From positions 2,852,001 through 2,916,000 of the forward strand of contig OZ245752.1 of assembly GCA_965227455.1 (NCBI GenBank): a stretch of 64,000 bases of DNA. The letters are read 5' to 3'. The notes beneath the pieces are model-generated. The model did no database searches. It was not told the DNA's origin and saw only the letters and a list, made by a program, of their open reading frames with translations. This document shows positions 20,601 to 26,673 of this stretch, piece by piece. A program made the position numbers and the translations under genes. This stretch comes from JABDIP01 sp965227455. GTDB taxonomy: Bacteria > Pseudomonadota > Alphaproteobacteria > DSM-16000 > Inquilinaceae. How positions within the stretch are numbered: the first letter of the stretch is position 1; every line of letters starts with the position of its first letter.

Positions 20601-22006
20601 CTGTCGGTCGCGGTCTCGCCGCTGGCCAGATAGTCGAATGCGCCGTTCGGATCGTAGTCGTAGCTGCCATCCGCCCGCATCGTCAGGATCGCGCCGGAGT
20701 CCAGCGTGATCTGCTGCCCGACATTGGCGGCGTCACCCTCGACCGCGCCAACGCTCAGCGTATCGCTCGCATCCGGGTCGCTGTCGTTGGACAGGACGCC
20801 ATTGGCCGGAACGTAGTAGACGCCGGTCTCGTCGACCGCACCGACGTCATCGGCGGCCGTCGGGCCATCATTGGCGCCGTTCACGGTCACGGTCACGGTG
20901 CCGGTGGCGAACCCGCCCTGGCCGTCGCTGATGGTGTAGGTGAAGCTGTCCGTCGCGGTCTCGCCGACGGCGAGGCTCTCATGGGCGCCGTTCGAATCGT
21001 AGGACAGCGTGCCGTCCGGATTGACGGTGACCGTACCGAGCGTGCCGGTGGTGTCGATGCTGTCGAAGCTGAGCGCGTCGCCGTCGTAGTCTTTGTCGTT
21101 GGCGATCAGGTCGGCGACCGAAATGGTGCCGCCGGTATCCTCATCGGCCGCCATCGCGTCATCGCCGGCCACCGGAGCGTTGTTCCGGCCGTCGATGAAC
21201 AGGGTGTAGTCGCTGAACTGCAGCATCTCGACGCGGTTCAGCGTGTCGGTACCCTCGCCGGTGACGGTCGTGGTCGAGCCGGAACGCTGAATGTCGTAGT
21301 CGTCGATCGATCCGGAATAGAAGACGGTGTCGAAGCCCCTACCGCCGTCGATATTGTCGTCGCCGGCCGACCCCGTAACGGAGTCGTTGCCACCGCGGAG
21401 GTCGATTTCACGGATTCCGGACAGAGTCGTATTGCTGAAATCGAAATTGTTATCGCCGTTGTCGCCCCGAATATCGACGTTGGCGAAGCCGTTTCCAGAG
21501 ATTTCCTCGATGCCATTGCTGGAATCGAAATCGCGCATCTGGATGCGCGTGTTGTTGCTGGTCGCCTCGATGACATCGTAGTCACCGGCGCCCATGCCCG
21601 TGTCGGTAATATTGTCGAAGCCGTCTCTGCGCCCGCCTATCTGATAGGTGTCGCTGCCGCCTTCGCCATCCATGGTGTCGCTGCCGCGACCACCCTCGAT
21701 AGTGTCGTTATCGGCTCCGCCGCGCAGCGTATCGTTGCCACGGCCACCAATAATGGTGTCGTCACCATCGCCCCCGTCGATGGTGTCGTCGCCGCGATCG
21801 CCGATGATGATGTCGTCGCCGGTGCCGCCATCGACGGTATTGTCGCCACGGCCGGTAATGATGATGTCGTCGCCGCCGCCGCCGTGGATTGTGTCGTCGC
21901 CGCGCCGGCCGAAGATCAGATCGTCGCCGTCTTCACCATGGATCTCGTCGCTGCCGTTGGTGCCACGGAGAAAATCGTTGCCGTTCGTACCCCGGATAAT
22001 GGCCAT
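8672..22006 (-). CDS. Giant RTX/VCBS/FG-GAP surface adhesin, 4,444 residues
   Basis: Order of parts: residues about 1-230, RTX nonapeptides (GGxGxDxI/L type) that bind Ca2+; from about 275, VCBS/cadherin-like repeats of about 115 residues, 26 clear plus one divergent, ending near 3,670. The second VCBS unit is interrupted (about 490-860) by two copies of a beta-sandwich-looking domain of about 180 residues. Residues about 3,770-4,275 hold seven FG-GAP/integrin-alpha-like repeats (GDxNGDGxxDxxxG). A last RTX segment (about 4,275-4,330) and a C-terminal tail without cysteine, ending in VVIV, fit type I secretion. Such proteins are exported by an HlyB/HlyD/TolC system and mediate attachment and biofilm formation; no such exporter lies in the window. 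There is no Sec signal. RTX repeats at the very N-terminus are less usual than the C-terminal set. Confidence 0.92.
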   Translation of the reverse strand: MAIIRGTNGNDFLRGTNGSDEIHGEDGDDLIFGRRGDDTIHGGGGDDIIITGRGDNTVDGGTGDDIIIGDRGDDTIDGGDGDDTIIGGRGNDTLRGGADNDTIEGGRGSDTMDGEGGSDTYQIGGRRDGFDNITDTGMGAGDYDVIEATSNNTRIQMRDFDSSNGIEEISGNGFANVDIRGDNGDNNFDFSNTTLSGIREIDLRGGNDSVTGSAGDDNIDGGRGFDTVFYSGSIDDYDIQRSGSTTTVTGEGTDTLNRVEMLQFSDYTLFIDGRNNAPVAGDDAMAADEDTGGTISVADLIANDKDYDGDALSFDSIDTTGTLGTVTVNPDGTLSYDSNGAHESLAVGETATDSFTYTISDGQGGFATGTVTVTVNGANDGPTAADDVGAVDETGVYYVPANGVLSNDSDPDASDTLSVGAVEGDAANVGQQITLDSGAILTMRADGSYDYDPNGAFDYLASGETATDSFTYTVTDGHGVVASAPAEPVQRTLIDENFNGGAGAFTYSDDTFRGTGEPAYADGASGAGFGEGGSGGLQVTLGGQDNADILGMSGGWSTTIDVPEDASGTLTFKYNLSLAENYEADEFAQVMLSVDGNPVGANGADHIAQLTGDGNGGPVMTTGWQTVTIDLGQLSAGSHTITIGGYSNKKTFNDESAEILIDDVQLTTDSTPMIETTLLDEGFDGGAGGFAYVDDAFRGTSEADYADGAWGAGFGETGGGLQINLGGQDGADILGMSGGWQTTINVPEDASGTLTFKYNMTLAPNFESDEFGQVMVSIDGTLYGAGGNDYVAQLNGDGNGGAPTTTGWQTFTVNLADLPAGNHTLVIGGYSNKKTFADESIEILIDDVQFTTTTPDPDTNGPETATVTVTVTGTNDDPVAADDSGSVGEDDVLTVPADGVLTNDTDVNGDTLSVGAVEGNALNVGNPVTLASGAIVTMNADGSYSYDTNNAFNDLMVGSSTTDSFEYTVDDGQGGTDVATVVITINGANDAPIAVDDTVTVDEGVMVSVNGVLDNDIDPDPVDTMTVTEINGDSAGVGSQITLPSGALLTMNSDGTYQYDPNGAFNSLGEGETGTDSFAYTVVDSNGATDTATVTVTINGANDAPTANDDAATVGEDDVLAVTSNGVLTNDVDPDTNDVLSVTEVNGAAVDDVTGLVQVTLASGAIVTMNADGTYNYNTNGSFEGLAVGESTTDSFSYTMSDGNGGTDTATVTLTIQGANDAPDAVDDTASVAENGVLFVTGGNGLLTNDVDIDNGSSFSITEVAGLVDVAIDPVNVTPVPLASGAVLAVGPDGSYTYFPFGAFDSLNAGETATDTFTYTITDEHGATDTATMTITITGVGAPPNQAPSALDDAGSVGEDGTLSVAANGVLSNDSDPDGDALNVSEVEGLSGNVGTQITLGSGALLTMNADGSYDYDPNGVFDALNDGETATDSFTYTVDDGNGGTDTATVTITVNGATDNSAPIANNDTLTVDEGVMVSVNGLLDNDVDPDPGDTLTVTHVNGDTGNVGSQITLPSGALLTMNNDGTYTYDPNGAFNSLALGETATDSFTYTATDSFGATDTATLTITINGANDAPVAADDAGAVAEDGTLAVAANGVLSNDSDPDASDVLNVSAVEGAAANVGAAVTLASGAVVTMNADGSYNYDTNGAFNGLGAGESTTDSFTYTVDDGNGGTDTATVTVTINGANDGPTAADDSGSVGEEGVLSVAANGVLSNDSDPDGDALNVSAVEGAAANVGAAVTLASGAVVTMNADGSYSYDPNGQFDALNDGETATDTFTYTVSDGNGGTDTATVTVTINGATDNTAPIAADDAGSVGEDGTLVVAANGVLSNDSDPDPGDTLTVTHVNGNSGNVGAQITLPSGALLTMNNDGSYSYDPNGVFNSLALGETASDSFTYTATDSAGATDTATLTITIDGANDAPVAADDAGSVDEDGTLVVAANGVLSNDSDPDASDVLNVSAVEGAAANVGAAVTLASGAIVTMNADGSYSYDTNGAFNGLAAGESTTDTFTYEVSDGNGGFDTATVTVTVNGANDGPTAGDDAGSVDEDGTLVVAANGVLSNDSDPDGDALNVSAVEGAAANVGAAVTLASGAVVTMNADGSYSYDTNGAFNGLAAGESTTDTFTYEVSDGNGGFDTATVTVTVNGANDGPTAGDDAGSVAEDGTLVVAANGVLSNDSDPDASDLLNVSAVQGSAANVGAAVTLASGAIVTMNADGSYSYDTNGAFNGLAAGESTTDTFTYEVSDGNGGVDTATVTVTVNGANDGPTAGDDAGSVGEDGTLVVAANGVLSNDSDPDASDVLNVSAVEGAAANVGAAVTLASGAVVTMNADGSYSYDTNGAFNGLAAGESTTDTFTYEVSDGNGGFDTATVTVTVNGANDGPTAGDDAGSVGEDGTLVVAANGVLSNDSDPDASDVLNVSAVEGAAANVGAAVTLASGAIVTMNADGSYSYDTNGAFNGLAAGESTTDTFTYEVSDGNGGVDTATVTVTINGANDGPTAGDDTGSVGEDDILTVAANGVLSNDSDPDASDVLNVSAVEGAAANVGAAVTLASGAVVTMNADGSYSYDTNGAFNGLAAGESTTDTFTYEVSDGNGGVDTATVTVTINGANDGPTAGDDTGAVAEDGTLVVAANGVLSNDSDPDASDVLNVSAVEGAAANVGAAVTLASGAIVTMNADGSYSYDTNGAFNGLAAGESTTDTFTYEVSDGNGGFDTATVTVTINGANDGPTAGDDAGSVGEDGTLVVAANGVLSNDSDPDASDVLNVSAVEGAAANVGAAVTLASGAIVTMNADGSYSYDTNGAFNGLAAGESTTDTFTYEVSDGNGGVDTATVTVTINGANDGPTAGDDTGSVGEDDVLTVAANGVLSNDSDPDASDVLSVSAVEGAAANVGAAVTLASGAIVTMNADGSYSYDTNGAFNGLAAGESTTDTFTYEVSDGNGGVDTATVTVTINGANDGPTAGDDAGSVGEDDVLTVAANGVLANDADPDNGSVLNVSAVQGSAANVGAAVTLASGAIVTMNADGSYSYDTNGAFNGLAAGESTTDTFTYEVSDGNGGVDTATVMVTVNGANDGPTAGDDAGTVAEDDILTVAANGVLANDVDPDATDVLNVSAVQGSAANVGAAVTLASGAIVTMNADGSYSYDTNGVFNSLATGQTATDSFTYTVDDGNGGTDTATVTVTINGANDGPNAGDDTGAVGEDGVLSVAANGVLANDGDPDTGSVLNVSAVEGVAANVGSATTLASGAVVTMNADGSYSYDPSGAFNSLAVGETGTDTFTYTVSDGAGGTDIATVTITITGANDAPVANDDALSVSEDGALNVAANGILSNDTDPDASDVLSVSAVQGSAANVGAPLVLASGALLTMNADGSYSYDPNGQFNDLGVGQTATDTFTYSVDDGNGGTDTATVTVTINGANDAPTAADDAGITDENTVLTVPANGVLSNDSDPDVGDTFSVTAVQGSTSAVGGQIALASGALLTMNADGSYSYDPNGQYQSLVDGETATDSFTYTITDSQGATDTATVTVTINGISNSAPIAVDDTAATTEDDVLSVPADGVLANDTDPDAGDVLSVSAVEGSAGNVGSQITLASGALLTMNADGSYSYDPNGAFEQLGVGQTGTDTFTYTVDDGNGSTDTATVTVTVNGVNDAPTAVADRFVVRHDDNTEVETPTFLDNDFDPEGSTLTLVSIDGTPVDFSSGQMEVYLGDPADPEVDIVVFNGDLSFEYIVRNSTSGDLLFGESMTTGPISYVIEDADGLQTTGSMTFVLANSTFSIQDIDGSNGFVVNGVASQDLAGHSVSGIGDVNGDGYDDFIIGAPYADPNGRADAGTSYVVYGSANGPAFGSLDLSSLDGSNGFTITGAVASQFTGFSVSGAGDINGDGFADILVGAKDNTDDDDIGVAGSETAYVVYGGNSGIDTVDLSTLGANGFSITGIDTNFSDIVVGSAGDVNGDGIADIIIGSQGAGPSGNGVPQTEFNIGESYVVFGQSTGFGSSIDVSTLDGTNGFKVTGDTALDNLGTAVSAGDLNNDGYDDIVVSAVGGDPGGVNNAGEVYVVYGGASGLPANVDVSTLDGTNGLTITGAFADGEAGNSISAAGDINGDGIDDLVIGESSFYYDTGGAYVVFGQDGGLGANVDLGALDGTNGFRIVGNEQGDQAGYSVSMAGDINGDGFDDIIIGARGVYGYGYYGGYANHGESYVVFGSASGFGATLDLNQLDGSNGFTIGGVPEDSTFGNSVSSAGDVNGDGYDDLIVGAPKADANGNDSGASYILYGQDFQGNVTHQGTSAADTLTGDAGANTMIGGQGADFLFGAGGADVLYGGEGDDTLAIADLAPQRIDGGTGTDTLEIQGASLAIDLGDLPISGIEAVDITGTGDNVLTLNVMDVLDASDSTNTLKVLGDLGDQVVAEGGWTSAGQQVDGGVTFDVYTAGEATLMVDSDLNNNVVIV
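9180..10690 (-). repeat. Seven FG-GAP (integrin alpha-type) repeats inside the adhesin
   Basis: Seven units of about 55-80 codons each carry a GD(V/I/L)N(G/N)DGxxD Ca2+-loop core preceded by a Gly/Ser strand, and most are followed by a YVV(Y/F)G strand. Seven is the number needed to close one beta-propeller, so this block may be one complete domain near the C-terminus. Confidence 0.85.
12450..16240 (-). repeat. About 11 near-identical 345-bp tandem repeats encoding VCBS domains
   Basis: The boundary sequence coding for NGANDGP recurs at about 12449, 12793, 13138, 13483, 13828, 14173, 14518, 14863, 15208, 15553 and 15895. The spacing is 345 bp, with one 342-bp unit where DPDASD is replaced by DPDGD. 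Units differ mostly at silent positions and in a few residues (AGSVGEDG, TGSVGEDD, AGSVAEDG), which indicates recent duplication or gene conversion. Repeats on both sides (11040-12450 and 16240-21180) are of the same family but clearly more diverged. Confidence 0.9.
19450..20532 (-). repeat. Duplicated beta-sandwich-type domain inserted in a VCBS unit
   Basis: Two tandem copies, period about 545 bp, share blocks such as DEx(F)xGGAGxF, GGQDxADILGMSGGW, VPEDASGTLTFKYN and GGYSNKKTF. Together they interrupt a VCBS repeat whose last strand resumes after the second copy. The fold looks like a jelly-roll, carbohydrate-binding-type domain, but I cannot assign it to a named family by eye. Confidence 0.75.
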
Positions 22007-22816
22007 AGTCTTCAGGTCCCCTTTTATCGGAACGCTCCCCAGTCACGGAACGCACCGATCCCATGTCATCGCGCGAGACCGGCGGGACTCCTTCCCACCG
22101 GCGTACTGCAGCCCCCGAATTTCTGCCCCGCAACATGGGAGACGGCCCTGCGGCCTCTCCTATTGGAACTTGCAGCTTCCCGACGATCGGACCGGCCGTA
22201 CCCCAAAACTGCCGAGGCCCTAAGGTCACGCTTGTCTCCGGGCCGATGCTCCTCGCCATCCCCAAATCCCAACGGCGAACAAACTTCAGCGTCCCGGGAT
22301 GCAGACCATCCCCAATCGCGAGGCCGAGTATTTGCCTGGGTCGAAATAATTGCAAAGGATTTTTTGCATATGCCGTTAACACTTCATTATGACATTGCTT
22401 ATGAATACTACATATTGATGAACAGAGATCAATTATCTCTATATATGGTGTATCAGACGCCGAAAATTTCACATTCGGCTTAAGGCCAAATCGCTGTCGT
22501 CAATTTTTTTCATATTTTTCAACATATTAGCACGACCCTTTGCGGACGGGAGAATCCACTTTCGGAGAGTATTGATTAATCAATTATTGCCAAATGCCAT
22601 GTAATGATGCTTAACAGGGAATTAACATTATTTAAAAGTCGATTTACCATTTTGCGGGGCCGGCGATCCGGCCACCGTCGGCGCCCGCATCCCGGGCCGT
22701 TCGGACACAACCTTGTGGTCGATCGGCGGTCGGATGGCATAGGGTAGTGTCCAGTACCCAGCCGAACCGGATGCCGCCGGGAACAGAATGAGACCCGTTA
22801 CAATTTGCGTTCAGGA
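22007..22816. promoter_or_regulatory. AT-rich divergent control region between adhesin and hybrid kinase
   Basis: No gene is visible in about 810 bp. The part from about 22320 to 22640 is strikingly AT-rich against GC-rich surroundings. It holds two clear dyads: AGAGAT-N5-ATCTCT (22424-22440) and the perfect palindrome ATTGATTAATCAAT (22571-22584). This is where adhesin (leftward) and kinase (rightward) promoters should lie. The AT-richness is what nucleoid-type silencers such as MucR/Ros or H-NS-like proteins bind, which is an inference. I could not single out one convincing -35/-10 pair. Confidence 0.55.
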
Positions 22817-25396
22817 ATGGCGAAGCGGCGAAGCCGTCGGACGATGGGAATAATCTGCAGCACTCTTTTCGGAGAACCGGCCGGGGACTCACCGGACGCC
22901 GGAGAGATCCGCGCCGCACAGATGGCGAGCATCGCCAGGCAGACGCCGATCAACGCCCTCGTCACACTGGCAAGCTCCGGCCTGACGGCGGCGGTGCTCT
23001 GGTCGGGCGTCCCCGGACCGTGGCTGGCGCTCTGGGCGGGCGCGCATTTTTTCATCGCGGGAACCGTTCTGGTCCGATGGTGGATCCATCGCGGGATGCC
23101 GACGCGGAAATCCGTCAGTGCGCGCGGGCCCCGAAAGGCCAAGATCTTCGCCTGGGCCGGAGGGGCCGCCTGGGGTGCCGGCGTCGCCTTCATGCCCTAT
23201 GCGTCCTCGGCCCAGCAGCTGGCCCTGATCATCGTCACTGCCGCGATCTGCGGCGGCGCCTCGACGACGCTGGCGGCGGTGCCGGGTGCGGCCGCGGGAT
23301 TCATCCTGCTGAGCCTCCTGCCCTACTCGGTTTACTTCGTCAGCCAGTACGACCCGGTCTATTTCGGCCTGGCGGCGATGGCGCTGGTGATGACGCTGGC
23401 CATGCTGGGATCGACCCGCATCGCCTATGGCGCGCTACTGGAGGAGATCCGGACCCGGCAGGCCAACGCAGCTCTGCTGGCGCAGTTCCAGGCCGAGCGG
23501 CGCCAATGGCTGGAGATTTCGGACACGGCAGACGCATTCGCCCTGTTCGACGAGCACAACGGATTGCTGCTGTGGAACGAGAATTTCGGTCGGATCCTGT
23601 CCCTGCCGGACTCGCTCCTCAAACGCGGGGCCTTGCGCGATACGCTGATGCGCCATTCCGCCAGACCGGTCGGCATCGCCGGGGAAGCCGAACTCGCGGA
23701 GTGGATCGACTCGCTGCTTGCCGCGCCGGATCCGGATGGCTCCGTCGACATTCGCAAGTTCACCAACGGCCTGTGGATCCGCAGCCATACCCGGCGGACC
23801 GAGGACGGCCATACGGTCACGATCCATTCCGACATAACCGCCATCAAGCAGGCGGAGGAGCGCGCGACCCAGTTCGCGGCGATCGTGGAGTCGACGGCCG
23901 ATGCGGTGATCGGGCTCGACACGGACGGGATCGTCACCAGCTGGAACGACGCGGCGCGCAAGATCTTCGGCTATTCCGGCGACGAGATCATCGGCAAATC
24001 CGTGGCCCTGCTGCCGCCGTCCGATCGGCTGGACGAGGTGACGCGCATCTTGTCCAAGGTCAAGAATGGCGACCGCATCTCCAATCAGGAGACCGTGCGC
24101 CGCACCAAGACCGGGCAACTGGTCGACGTCTCCCTGACCGCCTCGCCGGTCCTCGACGACCATGGTCGGATCGTCGGCGTGTCGGCCATCTACCGCGATA
24201 TCTCCGACCGGAAGCGGACCGAGGAGCAGCTTCGCCAGGCCCAGAAGATGGAAACCGTCGGCCAGTTGACCGGCGGCGTGGCGCACGACTTCAACACCCT
24301 GCTGGGCGTTCTGATGGGCAATCTGGAATTGCTGCAGGACGACCCGCGCATCGAAGGCGACTCCGCCGAGCTGATCAAGTCGGCGATGCTGGCGGCGACC
24401 CGCGGCGTCGACCTAACCAGCCGGCTGCTGGCCTTCTCCCGCAAGCAGAACCTGCGGCCGCGGGTGACCGATCTCAATGAGCGGGTGACCGAGGCCATCT
24501 CGCTTCTGAACCGCACCCTGGACACCAATATCCAGATCCGCACCGTGCTGTCTGGCAGGCTGTGGAACGCGCTGATCGACCCGACGCAGATGGAGACGGC
24601 GATCATGAACCTGGCACTGAACGCCCGGTCGGCGATGCCCGATGGCGGCACGCTTACGATCAGCACCGCCAATGTCACCATCCGGGAAGCCGATCAGAAC
24701 CGACCGGACGATCTCGATCCCGGCCAGTACGTCATGCTCTCCGTCGCCGACAGCGGCACCGGCATGTCGGAAGACATCCTGGCCCAGGCCTTCGATCCAT
24801 TCTTCACCACCCGCGATATCGGCCAGGGCAGCGGTCTGGGCCTCAGCATGGTGCAGGGTTTCGTCAAGCAATCGGGTGGCCACATCCGCATCGCCAGCAC
24901 CGCCGGAGCCGGCACCACGGTCACCATCTGGTTCCCGCGCACGACCCGGCCGCTCAGCCGGGTACCGGCACCGAAATCCGCCCCACCCCCCACCGGCGAG
25001 GGCGAGACCATCCTGGTGGTGGAGGACGATGCCTCCTTACGCCGGGTGGCTCAGACCATGCTCGACAGCCTGGGCTATACGGTGATGGCAGCGTCAGACG
25101 GAAATTCCGCGCTGACCATGCTGGAGAAAAACCCGGGCATCGATCTGCTGTTCACCGATCTGGCCCTGCCGCGGGGCATGAACGGCGCCGTCCTGGCCCG
25201 CGAGGCGGCGTCCAGGCGCCCGGACCTCAAGGTGCTCTTCACCTCTGGCTTCGCCGAATATGCCGGGCGCCGCTACGACATCCTGGACGACGAGGCGGCC
25301 CTGATCGCCAAGCCCTATCGCAAGGCTGTCCTGGCCAGCCATGTCCGGCAGATCCTCGACGAGGACGAGGCGCCAAAGGATATCCAGCACTCCTAG
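22817..25396 (+). CDS. Membrane-bound hybrid sensor histidine kinase (PAS-PAS-HisKA-HATPase-REC)
   Basis: The protein has an N-terminal membrane sensor region of about five or six hydrophobic segments (about residues 30-195). A first PAS-like domain (about 205-345) and a second PAS (about 350-470, STADAVIGLDTDGIVTSWN) follow. The kinase core has the phospho-acceptor His490 in GGVAHDFNTLLG and a HATPase with DSGTGM and GLGLSMVQGF. A C-terminal receiver domain has Asp781 in LLFTDLALP. The Thr in AHDFNTLL replaces the commoner Asn. The signal is unknown and no separate response regulator is adjacent. I use ATG 22817 (859 residues); TTG 22805 and ATG 22844 are alternatives and none has a strong ribosome site. 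Its position opposite the adhesin makes control of surface attachment possible. Confidence 0.85.
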   Translation: MAKRRSRRTMGIICSTLFGEPAGDSPDAGEIRAAQMASIARQTPINALVTLASSGLTAAVLWSGVPGPWLALWAGAHFFIAGTVLVRWWIHRGMPTRKSVSARGPRKAKIFAWAGGAAWGAGVAFMPYASSAQQLALIIVTAAICGGASTTLAAVPGAAAGFILLSLLPYSVYFVSQYDPVYFGLAAMALVMTLAMLGSTRIAYGALLEEIRTRQANAALLAQFQAERRQWLEISDTADAFALFDEHNGLLLWNENFGRILSLPDSLLKRGALRDTLMRHSARPVGIAGEAELAEWIDSLLAAPDPDGSVDIRKFTNGLWIRSHTRRTEDGHTVTIHSDITAIKQAEERATQFAAIVESTADAVIGLDTDGIVTSWNDAARKIFGYSGDEIIGKSVALLPPSDRLDEVTRILSKVKNGDRISNQETVRRTKTGQLVDVSLTASPVLDDHGRIVGVSAIYRDISDRKRTEEQLRQAQKMETVGQLTGGVAHDFNTLLGVLMGNLELLQDDPRIEGDSAELIKSAMLAATRGVDLTSRLLAFSRKQNLRPRVTDLNERVTEAISLLNRTLDTNIQIRTVLSGRLWNALIDPTQMETAIMNLALNARSAMPDGGTLTISTANVTIREADQNRPDDLDPGQYVMLSVADSGTGMSEDILAQAFDPFFTTRDIGQGSGLGLSMVQGFVKQSGGHIRIASTAGAGTTVTIWFPRTTRPLSRVPAPKSAPPPTGEGETILVVEDDASLRRVAQTMLDSLGYTVMAASDGNSALTMLEKNPGIDLLFTDLALPRGMNGAVLAREAASRRPDLKVLFTSGFAEYAGRRYDILDDEAALIAKPYRKAVLASHVRQILDEDEAPKDIQHS

Positions 25397-25755
25397 CCGG
25401 CCAGTCCGGGATCGTACCCATTGCGCTCCAGCCAGTCCCAACCCGGTCCGGCCCAGCGCACCTCCGCCAGATCGACCTTGCCGGACGGGCTGAAGCCAAT
25501 GCCCTCCTCGTCGAGCAATTCCCGCTGGCGCGAGGCACCGCCACCGGGTCTCGGACTGATCTCACCGCGGCTGTTGATCACCCGTTGCCAGGGCACGCCG
25601 GCATCCGACGGGCAAGCGGCCATGGCATAGCCGGCGACCCGCGCCGTGCAGCCGACAATGCCGGCGATCTGTCCATAGGTCGCGACCCGTCCGGGTGGGA
25701 TCTCGCGGACAAGGGCGTAAATACGGTCGAACAGCTGCGCCCGCTCGCTGGGCAC
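25393..25755 (-). CDS. Alkyltransferase-like (ATL) DNA repair protein
   Basis: The 120-residue product corresponds to the DNA-binding domain of O6-methylguanine methyltransferases (IPPGRVATYGQIAGIVGC, GVPWQRVINSRGEIS). The catalytic PCHRV is PWQRV here, with Trp in place of the acceptor Cys. This is the mark of ATL proteins, which bind O6-alkylguanine without repairing it and hand the lesion to nucleotide excision repair. I place the start at GTG 25755, 7 bp after the FAH stop codon; the open frame extends further upstream but overlaps the FAH gene. Its stop codon overlaps the kinase stop on the opposite strand within a shared CTAG. Confidence 0.85.
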   Translation of the reverse strand: MPSERAQLFDRIYALVREIPPGRVATYGQIAGIVGCTARVAGYAMAACPSDAGVPWQRVINSRGEISPRPGGGASRQRELLDEEGIGFSPSGKVDLAEVRWAGPGWDWLERNGYDPGLAG

Positions 25756-25762
25756 TTTCCGG

Positions 25763-26608
25763 CTAATCCTGGACCAGGCGCTGCTGTTGCTCGCCGAGCC
25801 CCTCGATGCCCAGCCGCACCACATTGCCCTCGCGTAGGTAGATCGGTTCCGGCTTCTGCCCCATGCCGACACCGGGCGGCGTTCCGGTCGAGATCACGTC
25901 GCCGGGACGCAGGCTCATGAAATGGCTGAGATAGCTGACCACATGGGCGACGCCATAGACCATGGTCTCGGTGGTGCCGTCCTGGTAGCGGTGACCGTCG
26001 ACTTCCAGCCACAGGTGCAGATTCTGTGGGTCGGGCACCTCGTCGGCGGTGACCAGCCAGGGCCCGATCGGACCGAAGCCGTCGGCGCTCTTGCCCTTGA
26101 CCCATTGCCCGGCGCGATGGATCTGGTATTCGCGTTCGGAGTAGTCGTTGACAACGCAATAGCCGGCAACATGCTCAAGCGCCCGGTCCTCGCTGACATA
26201 TTTCGCCGGCGCGCCGATCACCACGCCGAGCTCCACCTCCCAATCCGTCTGGGTCGAGCCGCGCGGGATTGCCACATCGTCATTGGGGCCGTTGATGGCG
26301 CTTGTAGCCTTCATGAAGATGACCGGCTCCGGCGGCACCTCCAGCCCGGATTCCGCCGCGTGGTCGGCATAGTTCAACCCGATGCACACGAATTTCCCAA
26401 CACCGCCGACACAGGGGCCGATGCGGGGCTCGCCCTCGACCAGCGGCAGCAACTCGGGGTCCAGCCCCCGCAGCCGATCGATCGAGGTGGGCAGAAGCGC
26501 ATCCCCGGTCAGATCCGCGATCACGCGAGACAGGTCGCGGATCCTGCCCTCTGCGTCCAGCATTCCGGGCTTTTCCTGGCCGGTGTCACCGTAGCGTAGC
26601 AATTTCAT
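25763..26608 (-). CDS. Fumarylacetoacetate hydrolase (FAH) family protein
   Basis: The 281-residue protein has an N-terminal lid (MKLLRYGDTGQEKPGMLD) and an FAH catalytic domain from about residue 70. It shows GLNYADHAAESG, the metal-ligand region DWEVELGVVIG, VNDYSERE, KSADGFGPIGPWL and the closing STGTPPGVGMG. Members hydrolyse, decarboxylate or isomerise acylpyruvate-type diketo acids (fumarylpyruvate hydrolases, HpaG-like isomerases, ureidoglycolate lyase-like and dehydrogenated sugar-acid enzymes). The substrate cannot be fixed from sequence. It lies 65 bp downstream of tupA on the same strand and just before the ATL gene. Confidence 0.9.
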   Translation of the reverse strand: MKLLRYGDTGQEKPGMLDAEGRIRDLSRVIADLTGDALLPTSIDRLRGLDPELLPLVEGEPRIGPCVGGVGKFVCIGLNYADHAAESGLEVPPEPVIFMKATSAINGPNDDVAIPRGSTQTDWEVELGVVIGAPAKYVSEDRALEHVAGYCVVNDYSEREYQIHRAGQWVKGKSADGFGPIGPWLVTADEVPDPQNLHLWLEVDGHRYQDGTTETMVYGVAHVVSYLSHFMSLRPGDVISTGTPPGVGMGQKPEPIYLREGNVVRLGIEGLGEQQQRLVQD

Positions 26609-26673
26609 CGTGATCGTCCTTTCCGGGCCGCCGGCTTGCGGCCTCCGTTTCCTGGGGGATGCGCCCGACGCTG

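Noticed and set aside
17504..22483. Very long plus-strand frames (about 750 and 800 codons) across the adhesin
   Set aside because: They lie opposite an unmistakable repeat protein, are low in complexity and match no family; long antisense frames are expected in GC-rich DNA.
22571..22584. ATTGATTAATCAAT read as an FNR box
   Set aside because: The half-sites TTGAT/ATCAA are separated by 2 nt instead of 4, so it is listed only as an unidentified palindrome.
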